Assembly: GCA_030762935.1 (NCBI GenBank)
Contig: CM060893.1
Location: forward strand, 11,390,001 to 11,454,000
DNA from: Hymenopus coronatus
Taxonomy: Eukaryota > Arthropoda > Insecta > Mantodea > Hymenopodidae
Reading direction: 5' to 3'
DNA length: 64,000 bases
Within the stretch, counting starts at the first letter, position 1. Each line of letters begins with the position of its first letter. The position numbers and the translations under genes were made by a program. The notes below the pieces were generated by a model. That model had not been told where the DNA came from, did no database searches, and saw only the letters and a program-made list of their open reading frames with translations. Below, piece by piece: positions 37,461 through 49,700 of the stretch.

Positions 37461-38699
37461 TAACATTTAACCCATAAGTTGAATTTATTCAGGCTCCCCT
37501 CTTATTCTTTTTTCAATGTTATCCACAACAAATGGTGATTAAAAACTTCTACACAATCTGAATTCCAGGGTTAGGACTTTTAAGTTGGGTCTTCAGTCAC
37601 ATTTGTCACATAAAATGTGTATGTAAGACCAGCAGTATTGTCTTTTCTAGCTACAACTACTGACCTGTCAGCACCACTGTGAATAAGAAATTGTAGACCT
37701 GTTTTATTGTCTCTTATAAATTACCAGTGTTTGTGGCTCCTAACTTGTAGATAGTTGAACTTGCTGTTGATTCTGTTGCTGGTTGAAGTTTTTCTCACTT
37801 TTCCATGCACATGTCAGTCTACATTGCTTTTTAAATGCATTTCCACCCAAATTTGAATTGGTAATAGGAATATTGGAACTGTGGCTCTGATGTGAAATTC
37901 AGGGACAATGACTTTGACTGTATATTGCAACACTGTTCATAGATGCAGTTTGCTGCTCTGGGTGAGACATTTTAGTTGTTAAATTTACTGCATACCAAGG
38001 CAAATGTGAGAGCAGCCACGCCCACACTGTCACATTATCCTGTCAAAGTCATAGAACAGAATTTAACTTTTCGTTGCACACTTAACGCTTGCACATTTTG
38101 GTTGTCTGCATTAAAATGATTTTTGCATGCAGTGTTAACAATAACTGTCATTGAATAAATGTCAAATATGCATGTCTAATCTGCACTGGTTATACTCAAT
38201 GCAATGTTATGAAAAATGTGTTGCAAATGAAAAAACTGAATGTCAGGAAATTATTGATATGCCCAATGCTATTCTTGGTTAGAACAATACTAGCATGTTA
38301 TTTTAGAAATTAATCAAACAATCCTTTCACACCTATTCTGTAACATCTGGTTAAAGTTTACAAATTTATTAAAGCTGCTAACTTGTTGCTAAGTTCTATT
38401 TGGTATTCTGTATCAGTGTAACATCTTGTTGAAAGGAGGAAAATTATGGTTAATGATACCAGGATGCAAGATCAAATTGTTAGTACTAGATACTATTAAA
38501 CAGGTTGAAAATTAGATGCATTTTTTATCCTTTTTGTTCAAGAATGTGAAAAGAATGAAGAACATACTGCAGGTGGTAGGTAACAAAAATAATGCCTTAG
38601 AACTATGCTTGTACAAGAAATACATAAGATATACTTTTACTTTAGTATCACAGTAGCATTTTTCACACTAACATTTACTACATAGAACTAATCTTTATT
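37461..38699. other. No gene seen
   Basis: Unique AT-rich DNA between R1 copy 2 and the gene 3 upstream duplication. Confidence 0.45.
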
Positions 38700-40152
38700 T
38701 AGGACTGTTTTCTTTTTATTATATTCATGAATTCTTGAAGAATTCTCTCTGTAATCAAAATTTTACATTTACTTTTCTACTACCCTCAAAATTTGAGTCA
38801 GAACATCTTAAAGCCAATAGCTTTGTCTCATTTTTAATATTTTGCAATTACTTCAAAGTGTTGTTTGCTTTGTGACAAAGCCCTTAAGCATCCAACCTGA
38901 TAAAAGCAACAAAAGTTTTACCTGTTTTTGATCATGTAAGTTTCATAAAGTGAAACCATATATGCTAAGTGCAAATATAACATACTCAGATTGTATGCTT
39001 TGTGCAAAAAATATGCAAAGTTTAGTAGCATAAATTTCAAAAGTTATTTATTCTTTTTAACACCTATTTCCATAATTAATGTCTATGCAGTCTTAGCTTG
39101 TTGTTTGAGCAACATTTTACTACAGTAGCTTTCAATTTATGGGAATACATAATATGGTCATGCCCTTTAATTATTCCAATCCATCTCAACTAATTTATCT
39201 GTATAGCTTTAATTAATCCAATTAATTTTAAATTTCTCAATTATAAAAACAAAAGTTATATAAAAATCACAAATATTTAAGGTTATTAATGCATGGTACA
39301 GCATTTTTGCATCTATTATAGAAATTAATCTACTAATTAATAATGATATAATGCAGCTCATGTTTGTTATTTAAGCAACATTTATGTTAACTTTAATTTA
39401 TGCATGTACACATATGACCATACTCTTTTTGCAATCCAATGATTACCATTTGGTCCAGCATCTTGCAACAATTATTTTAAAAAAGCATTCCACTGAGTAA
39501 AAATATGTAGTATCACTTCTATGAATGCTAAGACAAACAACTTCTTGAACTGTACAGTAAAATATTAAACATTTTTACAATTTCCCATCCTTCCATATCC
39601 CTTTATGATCTCATTGATACAACTGTTTAAAACTTAAGTAGTTCTTATCACTTCCAATTCTTTTGGTCCGCTACTTGGAATTAGTCTACCAGTATTTATA
39701 ATAAAATTGTTTCTGCAATATTCAATGAATATTTTATGTTCTGGAGTGAGTTTAATAATATATTGTTGCCCATGTTCAATCACACAGAACTGGACTGCAC
39801 TAATCACAATCTGCTTTATTGGATACTGCCAAACTGAAAACCGTAAAAAAACAAAACATACACCAAGCATTTAGCTCTGCGATTAATGATTTGTATGGTT
39901 AATAACATTGGAGGTAACAAGCTTTGCCTTAATTAACACAATTGAAAAATAAGAAATACTGGCAAAGTAGTTCAAGGCTCATTGTTAGCCAGAAGAATAG
40001 TGGTAACACATTTTTTAACCCGAAAATTACAGAGTAGTCCAGAATTTAATGCTCTATATACATTTACCACCTTGTTATTTGGATGGCATGGGCTAAAGTT
40101 TTAATTTAATAATAAAAATCAGAGTGATTGATACATTTTTCTTTTCCTCCAG
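38700..40152 (+). other. Upstream DNA of gene 3, paralogous to gene 2
   Basis: Counterpart of 13350-15706 (CATAAAGTGAAACCATA near 38946, AGCTTTCAATTTATG near 39128). Just before 40153 is the pyrimidine tract and acceptor of the leader exon. No coding frame was seen. Confidence 0.6.
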
Positions 40153-40257
40153 GTTTTTAAAGACTGAGAATACCAGCATCACACGTGAAGATTGACAGGG
40201 ACCCCAGAATAGAAACTGATCAAGATTCCTGCCAGAAAAAGTCATCTGAAATTAAGT

Positions 40258-40475
40258 CATATCCAGAGGGACATATTTATTAAATGCTTGTCTATCAATG
40301 AGATAGTATTTGCTTTGCAGTTATAATGCAATCTTAGAGATTAAAATAAATGCAATGCGCAAGCCATATCCAGATGGATATATTTATTAAATGCTTGTCT
40401 ATCAATGAGATAGTATTTGCTTTGCAGTTATAATGCAACCTTAGAAAGACATTAAAATAAATGCAATGAGCACCA
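40258..40475 (+). repeat. 107-bp tandem duplication at the gene 3 start codon
   Basis: Copy 1 at 40258-40364 and copy 2 from 40365. Copy 2 ends in the initiator ATGAGC (40466); the matching ATGCGC in copy 1 (40355) opens an 11-codon upstream ORF ending at about 40390. Confidence 0.9.
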
Positions 40476-40882
40476 AAGTAGAAATCAAACAAGAGCCTTA
40501 TTTCTTGGAGACAGATTTAGGTGATGGGACATTTGAATCTAATTCTTTAATTTCAGATATTTTTCAGTGTAAAAATGACATGCTAAAGCAGGATAATGAA
40601 ATGGATGCCAAAGTAGAAATCAAGCAAGAACCTTGTTTGCTGCAGATGGAATCCACTAATGAAATAGAGCCAAAAGTGATTCATGATTCAGATTTTCAAA
40701 TAAAGAGTGAGCCAGATTCTTTCAATTCAGATATTATATTTCAGTCTGACTATAATATACATGGAGATGATAATGAAATTGAGATAAAAGAAGAAGCTGT
40801 ATACTTGGAAGTAACAGCTAAACTGGAGTGTGAACTAAAAGAGATTAACCTTAAAGATATGGATTTACATTTCAACTCAGAG
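40466..40882 (+). CDS. Gene 3 exon: acidic SUMO-motif N-terminal module
   Basis: Seen: ATG at 40466 (MSTKVEIKQEPYFLETD), 139 codons, donor CAGAG|GTAAGA at 40882/40883 in phase 0. Upstream acceptor CCTCCAG ends at 40152, giving a 5' leader of about 313 nt that holds a 107-bp tandem duplication. Four psi-K-x-E motifs are present (IKQEP twice, IKSEP, IKEE). The unit K-VEIKQEP-x3-L occurs twice, so the module has grown by internal repeats. It is paralogous to 15741-16190 and 460-713. The residues after 40882 in the open frame (VRFIKLVS) are intronic. Inferred role: a disordered SUMO-target segment of a nuclear ZNF factor. Confidence 0.82.
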
Positions 40883-41193
40883 GTAAGATTTATAAAATTA
40901 GTTTCATAAAGTTAAACATTAACAAGTAAAAAGCAGAAAATATTACAAGAAAAAGAATAAAGGTACAAAAACTCATATAAAGGGAGCTCACTTAGCATTA
41001 TGATCTATCAGCTCCTTGAGCTGTCCATATTAAACCTTGGAGGCACTGCAGAGTTCTAAGCATGAAAGAGTTTCCCAGTGGAAGTTTACTGTAATCTGAA
41101 TGAATTAAGCCTGTCATGTTCCTAAAATGCTTCTCCAAAAAGAGTTTCAATGTTTCTATAAATTATGTTTGCAACTTCAAACAACTATCGTTA

Positions 41194-41986
41194 TGAGACA
41201 CTAAGAAACACGATATTGGTATCAATGAAAAAAAGAACTCAAATATTTTTGTTATGTTGGCGTTGCATATTTATTTATTTTGTTGCTAGGAGATGATATA
41301 ACAGAAAAATGACTGCAAATGAAGACAGGAGGGCATTTTGTGTGCTAGATTTTCACATACCCCAGTTGTGTACATGGGGAGTTGCACACATGTTCCACAT
41401 ACATGTCAGGATTTTCCAAAGCCCATATCCTGACATTGTATTTGTGCATTTTCCCTGACAGATGGAAAGTGCCTTCATCATTAAACATCAATGATTCAGT
41501 TTCCATTCTGAGTTGCATCTCCTCATGAAAGACTGCTACTTGGCTTTGTCACCTGATTCCAGGACCTGCAACAATGGATGGAACTTCAAACATTTCTGTA
41601 AAATCTTCTACATGTTTAATTCTCTTCTGCTTTTATGGTGGATTTGTGTGAAACTATCTCACATGTTCCACATTTGCCTCACTTACTGATGGACGACCTA
41701 TTGACTTGCTTACAGATACATCCCCTCGTATTGAAGTCAGTGTACCACTTACAGATACCGTGCATCAACACAAAATGTTCTTCTAAAATTGCATTGTACA
41801 GTGACAACAGACTGGGACATGTGAAAACCTAGCACATAAAATGTCCTCCTGCCTTCATTTGCAGCCATTTTTCTGTTATATCATCTCCTAGCAACAACAT
41901 TAATAAATATGCAACTTGTTCAAGTAAAAAAAAATATTTGAGTTTCTGTTTCCATTGATACCAATATCATGTTTCTAAGTGTCTCA
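41194..41986 (-). mobile_element. DNA transposon deletion derivative with about 185-bp inverted repeats
   Basis: Seen: the left end (41194-41380) and the reverse complement of the right end (41800-41986) align along TGAGACAC..GATATTGGTATCAATG..GTTGCTAGGAGATGATATAA..TGCAAATGAAG. On the minus strand a decayed transposase reads from about 41873 (AANEGRRTFYVLGF, SVVTVQCNF, later KFHPLLQVL, SGKCTNT) and stops where the other inverted repeat begins. A Tc1/mariner-like transposase is likely. It lies in gene 3 intron 1. Confidence 0.78.
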
Positions 41987-42139
41987 GTTATTCAAGTTTG
42001 TAATTGGAAAGATCATTTATAGTAACACTGTACTACAGTAGAAGTATCTCAATGATAAGATGAGAAATACTGGAAGTCTGAACGAGCCATTTCCAGGGAG
42101 TATGGTGGATGCTCTTGCAGTTCATACTTATTATTTATT

Positions 42140-42398
42140 TATTTTTTTTTTTTTTTTTTTTTAGCTTAATGTCCTTTAATCTGGTTTGGTCATATCGGAC
42201 GATGAATGCAATTGATGATATGATGCTCAAATGATCTCGGGGTCCATGGAGCTTAAAGTTACTCAACATTCGTCTTCTCAGGATAAGGGAAAACCCTGAA
42301 AGAACCTTACCCGGGTAACTCACCCTGAGCGAGATTCGAACTCACGACCTTTTGAACGCGAGGCAGACATGCTACCACCATGCTATCCAGGCGGGCAC
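42140..42398 (-). mobile_element. SINE-C in gene 3 intron 1
   Basis: Minus-strand head GCCCGCCTGGATAGCATGG with B-box-like GAGTTCGAATCTC, body GGGTAAGGTTCTTTCAGGG, CTCCATGGACCCCGAGATCA, and a long A tail (T run 42142-42162 on the plus strand). Confidence 0.9.
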
Positions 42399-43216
42399 TT
42401 AAAATCTTATTATCAAAATGCTTATAAGTAGCTGCATTGTCCTGAGAAAATGTCTTTCTTTATATCCCAAAAGATATAGGTCATAAAGTGCTATTAACTA
42501 GTACTGTGAGCAATTGGCATATGTCCATTGTTGATTATCATATCCAAGACTTATCTACATTTTATACCTGGAATGAAAATGATCTAATTGCAATATTTTG
42601 ATAACATTAACATTTTTCTTTGCTGTTAACGAGTGTGTGTTCATCACGTCTAAGCTTTTTGATAGACTACTTTCATATGAAAAATTACTACTTATGCCTT
42701 AATTCACTAAACATAAAATAAGGTTTAAGTGCAATTCATCATGTTCCTTGCCCCACTGTTGGTCTGAAAATATATTCTATTATTACTGCACTTTTCAGAT
42801 GTCTTTATACAGGGCATTTTAGAGCTTATAAGATCATATGAAATTTACTCACTGAAAATGGAGAAGAATAAAGGTGTAGTGCTGTAAACTTGGCTTTTTT
42901 CCATAAACAACTTAATTTATCATCTCATTTCATTAATTTTTATGTAATTCAGAGAATAAAACACTTATCTGGTCTAGAAATTTAATGTGAAATAAACTAT
43001 TTTGAACAACGTGGCACTTTATGTTCATGTAACATTTATGTACTGTAGCTATAGTTAAAGTTTGTTGTTTATCCACATGTAAAAAGGTTAATAACTGAAT
43101 TGAGTTTAATATACCCAATTTCTTGTCATGTAATCAGATATAAAAATAACATTTTATTATAATATCTGGGGATGTGCATACAATAACCAACAGGATGACA
43201 TATTTTATTGTTACAG

Positions 43217-43260
43217 GATAAAGCCTCAAAAGAATATCCGGAGTTAAATGGCTCATCAAG
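43217..43260 (+). CDS. Gene 3 linker micro-exon (44 nt)
   Basis: Seen: acceptor TTACAG ends at 43216 and donor AAG|GTAAGA follows 43260. It encodes DKASKEYPELNGSS plus two bases, phase 0 to phase 2. With 40466-40882 and 46263-47256 it yields 1455 nt, 484 codons plus stop, without internal stops. Confidence 0.78.
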
Positions 43261-43507
43261 GTAAGACTATTAAAATATCATATTGCATATACTTGCTAAA
43301 TAACAGAAGCATGTTCTAACTACAAGTGTATAACTGTAAAAATTGCAGAAAAACAGCCAATGCTGAGATCAACTGTAGAAAAAAAAAATTGTTAACTACG
43401 CTGGCAATTGTCAGAATCATAACAGTGCTGCTGTTGTGCCTGAATTTTGTCCCAGGGGTATTCTTTTACATTCAGTAAATCTACTGATATTTGACTTGTT
43501 TTTAAGC

Positions 43508-43600
43508 ACACTTTAAAAAAAATCAATCTGGGCTGGGTTTGAGCCCATGATCTTAGGATCACAAGGCCGGTTCTTAACAAATGAGCCACCTAGATTGACA
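43508..43600 (-). mobile_element. tRNA-like SINE fragment in gene 3 intron 2
   Basis: Minus-strand text has GGTGGCTCATTTGTTAAGAA and GGGCTCAAACCC at A- and B-box spacing, then a run of A-rich sequence. The body family is not identified. Confidence 0.5.
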
Positions 43601-44469
43601 ATGTAAAATGTATCCATGTTGAAATTACAGGTGAATTGTAAAATGAATCACAATTTTTTATTCATAAATTTTTCTCTTTTTCTCCCAAAATCCAAACTAT
43701 AAAGATTTAAAAGTAATGTCTTCATAAATTGAGCCTGAGGAGGTTAATATCTCAAATACACATTTTCACAATAAATATATTGGGTAAAATATTCAAGCCC
43801 AGCACATATTTAATATGACTATCATTTCAATTTTTAGCTTCATTCAAGCAATCAAGCTCATGTCTTCCATGATTTCACTACAAGCTTGGAAAATAAGTCT
43901 CCTGAGCTCCATGAGATCATGTGAAGTTTTAGAGAAATCTTTTCCTTCAGTAACCCCCAAAGAAAGAAGTTACATGTATTGAGAACTGGACTGTTAGGGT
44001 CCACATCTGTATATCGAAATGTTTATGTAAAAACTTCATGCAGCCTTGACTCATCTTGCATCTCTCACAGCTTATTGAAGGGCAACACAGTAGCAAGATG
44101 TTGCAGAAGGAAGCTCTCATTGTTTACATTTTCTCCAAGGATAAAAGTTTGATCAGTCCATACTAAAAATTGCAGCCCATACTGTAATCCTTGGAGCATG
44201 AAGCATATGTTAGCCCAAAAATATACATCGTTAACCATACTGTCCAAATAAAATGTACCTCATTAGAGAACTGATAATTGTTTAGAATGTGTTACTTTTT
44301 ATAACCAGCTTTGTTCATTAGTGAAAGAGGCTTTCTTGAAGCCTATGAACAGAGGTAATCTTGTATAAGTACATTTGGAGCACTTCTAAGAATATGTAAA
44401 AACAACTGGATGTTTTAGTTGTACTACTGACACATGTTTATACATATTTCACTTTAAATTTTGTTTCCG

Positions 44470-45860
44470 TGAACTTCTTCAGAAACACAACATTGCGCTG
44501 ACCCGCGTGTTTTTGAAAGGGAAAAGGTTGCACCTACCTTGGTTATATGCTACATCCCATGTGGATGATGGTTTGCAAGAGATCTGCTATGTCTGCATTT
44601 AGTACCCATTCTTGTTTCTTAGAATTTTTATCCCATTACAGTGACCGCCATTTTATAGGCACTAATGTAAGTTCACCAATGGTGTTCGATGTGCCTTTGT
44701 TACTTGGACTGAACCATATATTGGTACATCCATTTATACTGTAGGGCTGTATGCTACATACTGAGCTATTAGTTTTGTTCGCCATTGAAATTTGGGTGAC
44801 TGCTCTATTATGAGTGATTCCCTTAGTGCTCTTCAGAGCACTTTAGAGTTGTACAACCACCATCATATAGTGCAGCACATTCAGGATGCCCTCTACATTT
44901 TACACACCTTAAGCATTAATGTGGTTGTGCGTGGATTCTTGATCATATTGGCTTGCCAGGGAATGAACTGGGAGATTTGGCAGCTAAGAGAGCACCAATG
45001 CAATCCAATACTGTAATTCCTTTTGTAACATCTGTGGACTTCCAGTTTGTCCAGATAGCAGTGCTCTTGTGCTGGCATTATGAATGGTCAGCTCTCTACG
45101 GGAACAAGCTTAGGGAAGTGAAGGACCTACCTATAAACTTGGTAATGTCCTCTTGCATATCTTGTTGGAAGGATGTGATATTCACTTCCTTATGGATTGA
45201 TCACTGTATTTTTACACCTAATTATCTTTTTAAGAACAAACCAGCTATGTCCATGTGCTCTGTGGAGCAGAATTGCATCCTCACGTGCTGCTAGAGTGTG
45301 TTTCTCTAACACATTCGTTCAACTTTACAAATGCTGGCTTGTTTATCGGAGGTCCTGGCAGATAATGGTAGCTGGCTTGCCGCGCGGAAGTCCTGGCAGA
45401 TAATGGTAGCTGGCTTGCCGCAGGATGACTAGTGGATTTGGCAGCAAAGACAGCAACCACAGAACCTTGTGTTGCAATTACCTGTGTAATTGTTGAAGTC
45501 TTTCGAATTGTCTTGGGGAGACTGGTGTTTTCGTGCATGAAGATTGGTCAACTCTCTGCAGAAACAAGCTAAGGGTAGTGAAGGAGCTTCAAATAAATTG
45601 GGTAACTTCCTCCCATATATCTCATCATGAGGAGGTGATATTGGCTCACATATTGGCCACTGTATCTCTAAACAACAGCTACCTGCTTATGGGGGAACCT
45701 GATCCTATCTCTGCGCTCCATACAGCGGAATTGTCGGTCTGACATGATTGCTTGTGTATGCTCCTCTAGCACCATTACAAGCAACTCTGCAACTGCCAGC
45801 CAGCCTTTCAGTGGTCCTGGCTGATGATACTGGAGCAGTTGACAAGATTTTTAAAATTTT
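44470..45860 (+). mobile_element. RNase H-bearing LINE remnant in gene 3 intron 2
   Basis: Frames include SDSLSALQ, NHHHIVQHIQDALYILHTL, PGNELGDLAAKRAPMQSN, WSALYGNKLREVKDLPIN and, a second time, WSTLCRNKLRVVKELQINWV with EVILAHIL (45533-45660). This is an I-type RNase H and C-terminal tail, with the C-terminal segment present twice. A 36-37-bp tandem duplication (CCTGGCAGATAATGGTAGC) lies at about 45352-45424. No intact frame. Confidence 0.75.
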
Positions 45861-46262
45861 ACAGAAAGTGCCTTTTTACAATCAGAATTTAGTTTGTTTT
45901 ATTTATCCTCTTGGATGATATTGGATGGAAACTATGGGTTTTTTATTGTCATTTTTAATAAATATGAATTTGGAATGAGGCTTTCATTATAGCTTATTTA
46001 TCTCTTTTTCACTCTAATTTTCAGATTCATCAAACTCTAATTTGTAATAGATGGGTTTTACACATAATTTTAATTTAATTGTAACTCTTATTTTACTTAA
46101 TTTTATATTGTGTTTATCTGTTTGCTTATGCCACTATTTGTTTTATCATGGTGCTTATGTGCAAGCTGTGGAGTGCCCAAAAACATCAATCTTCTTTCAC
46201 CTTTTGTCATCTGCCTCTCTCTAGTTCTGCATTGCATTATTTTGATTGTTGGCATTTTTCAG

Positions 46263-47256
46263 GTTGGATATGGAAGCAGTATGGAACCATGAATTTAACA
46301 TCTATGAAGGTTTAAATAAAGACTGGTTGAAACGAAGAAAAGATACCAACCCTTGTCATGAAAACTCTAATATTGCTACCACTCAAGGAAGGAATACCAT
46401 GATGACATTCAATGTAGATGACAAAGCATCACACAAATGCAAATTCTGTGGCAAGTGTTTTAATTTTGCATCAAGTTTAAAAATTCATATTGGAACTCAT
46501 GAAGGTAAAAGCAAACACAAGAGAAATGTTTGTGATAACAATGCTTATTCATCACATTTGGAAAAATATGGTTTAATTCACAAAGCTAAAAGATTGTATG
46601 AATGTGACAAATGCGACAAGAGCTACTTTACAGCACTGCTTTTGAGAGCTCATAATTTATTTCATAAGGATAATAGGGCATATAAATGTACCCAGTGTAA
46701 AAAAAGTTTTGCCACAGAATTTGATTTGAAAACTCATAATTTAGCTCACAAGTTCAAAAAGATGTATCAATGTTTCTGGTGTGAAGCTACCTTCACCAAA
46801 GTATCACATTCAAAAACTCATAGTTTACTTCACAAGATAGAAAAATTCCATAAATGTGCCGAATGTGGAGAGAACTTCTCCAAAGCATCAGATTTAAAAA
46901 TCCATTATTTACTTCACGAGTTAAACACCAATAATAATACTAATAATAGGGGAGAGTACTTCACCAAAGCATCAGATTTGGACACCTATAATTTACTTCA
47001 TGAGCTAAACTCCTATAAATGTACTCGGTGTGGAGAGAGCTTCAACAGAACCTCAGATTTGGAAACCCATAATTTATTTCACGACATAAATTACTTATGT
47101 GCCTATTGTGGAAAGAGCTTCACTAAAGCCTCAGATTTAGAAACCCATAATTTACTTCATGAGGTAAACTCCTACTTATGTGCCCAGTGTGGAGAGAGCT
47201 TCAACAAAATCTCAGATTTTGAAACCCATAATTTATTTCACGAGGTAAACTCATAA
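46263..47256 (+). CDS. Gene 3 terminal exon: C2H2 array with degenerate members
   Basis: Seen: acceptor TTTTTCAG ends at 46262; the split Arg codon leads into LDMEAVWNHEF. The N-terminal spacer (GLNKDWLKRRKDTNPCHENSN) resembles gene 4. Ten finger units follow. Eight keep both Cys and both His. Unit 2 (KHKRNVCDNNAY) lacks a Cys and a His, and unit 7 (NNRGEYFTKASDLDTYN) lacks both Cys and one His. The last units share the phrase SDLETHNL[FL]HE with short linkers (HEVNSYLC), a sign of local amplification. The stop is a TAC-to-TAA type change in the next finger's linker, which otherwise continues in the relic array. Role: nuclear DNA binding; target unknown. Confidence 0.9.
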
Positions 47257-47516
47257 AAATGTGCTCAATGAAAAGAGAGCTCCACCAAAGCCTCACAATG
47301 GAAACCCATAATTTATTTCGTGAGATAAACTATTTAGTGCCCAGTGTGAAAAGAGCTTCACAAAGCCTCAGATTTAGAAACCCATAATTTACTTCATAAG
47401 ATAAACTCATATTTAAGTGCCCAATGTGGAGAGTTCTTCAATGAAACCTCAGATTTGGAAACCCATAATTTACTTCATGAGATAACTATTTATGTGCCAA
47501 GTGTGAGAGCTGCACC

Positions 47517-47772
47517 AAAGCAAGACTGCCTCCGTGGTCGAGTGGTCAGTGAGCTGACTTCTCACCCGGAGGTCCCGGGTTTGATTCCCGGCTGGGGCGG
47601 GGAATTTTTCCTTAGACAGATTTATTCCCTATCCCCCACAGAGTATGTATGTGAGAGTGAATGTGACCAACGTAAAGAACCTACAGACAAGTTGTTTCAA
47701 ATGCAAAGCCCCCAACATGACCTTAGATGTTAAATGAGGCTATATAAATGAAACAATTAAAAAAAACAAAAA
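47517..47772 (+). mobile_element. SINE-D in the gene 3 relic array
   Basis: tRNA-like head GCCTCCGTGGTCGAGTGGTC with B-box GGGTTTGATTCCC, followed by GTGAATGTGACCAACGTAAAG and an A-rich tail. Finger phrases stop at its left edge and resume at its right edge. It is the only copy of this family in the window. Confidence 0.85.
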
Positions 47773-48263
47773 AAAAAAACATTAGATTTGGAAGCCTGTA
47801 ATTTGCTTCATGAGATAAACTCCTACAAGTGTACTCAGTGTGAAGAGGGCTTTACTAAAGCATCAGATTTGGAAACCCATAATTTGCTTCACGAGATAAA
47901 CTCCTAAAAGTGTGCCCAGTGTGGAGAGTGCACTACTAAAGCATCAACTTTGGAAATCCATAATCTATTTCATGAGATAAAAACTCCTATAAACCCTGTG
48001 TGGAAATAGCTTCAAACCAGCTGGCTTGAAAGCCCAGAAGTTAGTTCATAACGGCCAAGGTACACTTAAGTGTACTGCAAGAAGATATTCACTAACCTAT
48101 TTGCTTTGAAATATCATAGGATAGCTCATGAGGACAAAAGACATAAATGTGATATCTGTGGGAAGAACTTTGCCACAGTATCATATTTAAAACAATATTT
48201 TAGTTCACAAGGCCAAAGGTTTGCATAAGTGTGACATATGTGGAAAAAACTTCACTAATGCAT

Positions 48264-48461
48264 CATGTGTGAATTTCTGTTCACAAGGGCAAACATTTGC
48301 ATAAGTGTGACATAATTATGTGGGAAGAACTTCACCTATGCATCACAATTGAAAGTCCATATCATGTGTGAATTTCTGTTCACAAGGGCAAACATTTGCA
48401 TAAGTGTGACATAATTATGTGGGAAGAACTTCACCTATGCATCACAATTGAAAGTCCATAT
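48264..48461 (+). repeat. Exact 99-bp tandem duplication
   Basis: 48264-48362 and 48363-48461 are identical, inside the gene 3 relic array. Confidence 0.95.
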
Positions 48462-49700
48462 TTGAGCCCAGAAGGCAAAAGATTAAGTATGACATTTAAT
48501 GAAAAAAGCTCCTTGACAACATCATATTTAAAAGACCATATTTTTCTTCATGGAGGCAGAAGTTTACATATATGTGACATATTTAAAAAGAACTTCATCA
48601 AAGCAACTCAAATGAATGTTCATGTTTAGCTCAAGAAGATAAAAGTGTGCATAAGTGTGACATTTGTAGGAAGAGTTTCTTCACAGCACCATAATACCAT
48701 ACTTTATCCCATAAGGGCAAATATCCAAATAAATGTGACTCTTGGGGTAAGAGCTGCATCACTGCAGTGCAATTGAAAGTCCATGAGGGCAAAATACATA
48801 AGTGTAAAAATACCTGCAGTACATTATATTTAAAAAAAAAAACATATTTTAGCCCATGAAAGCAAAAGTCTGTATAAGTGTGAGAAGAACTTCAACACAT
48901 CATCATATTTGAGCTCATGGGGGCAAGAGTTTGCATAAATTACTGTTGGTAGCAAGAATTTCATGTGTGCAGCAATGTTGAAAATTAACTTGTGAGAACA
49001 AAAGACCAGTAAATATGAACATTATACAAAAACTTTCCATGGCACTATACCTAAAAGTTCATACTTCAGTTCAAGAAGTCCAATATGAATATACTCATAT
49101 TGCAATCACTTTTAGAAGATCCTCACCATAACATCAAATTTGAAAAACCACAATATAACTTGTGAGGCCAAAAGTTTATTTAAATGTGGCAAGTATTATA
49201 CAATCTTCTTTTACATTATTAGCTTTGAAGATTTATAATTTATATATACCTTTATGGTGTTGTAAATGTAATAACAGCTTGAATAATTCATCACATTTGA
49301 AAACTCATGTTTTGATAACAAGGGCAAGAAGCTATGTAAGTGTGAAATTTCTGATAACTCCTTCTAGCTGCAAATTTGAAAACTCGTAGTTTATTGAAAT
49401 GTGATAACACTATTTTTTGTTATAACATTAAAACAGCATAATTTATTCAGTAGTGCAAAACCATTACCATAATGGTTACTATAATGTTCTTCAGTATCAT
49501 ATTTGAAGAAAAAAAACATTTTATTCCATAAAGGCCAGTGACATTTATATGAAGTGTAATAACTTTTATACAGCATTATATTTGAGACTTCATAATTTAG
49601 TTTGTGAGGGCTAAAAGTAAAACAGGTGTAGTGTTCTGATAGTGGTGTAAAATTTTGCAAAAAGGCTAATCTAATTCGCTTTATAAAATTCATCTGCTTC

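Larger units (their letters stand above)
47257..49700 (+). pseudogene. Long decayed finger array downstream of gene 3
   Basis: Seen: dozens of finger phrases (CAGATTTGGAAACCCATAATTT, TGTGGGAAGAACTTCAC, AAGTGTGACAT) spaced about 84 bases apart with many stops and frameshifts. Similarity fades near 49.7 kb. A SINE interrupts it at about 47517-47772 and an exact 99-bp duplication lies at 48264-48461. Two stretches stay open for 60-90 codons (47455-47733, 48396-48629) but neither contains a complete finger series. Confidence 0.85.
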
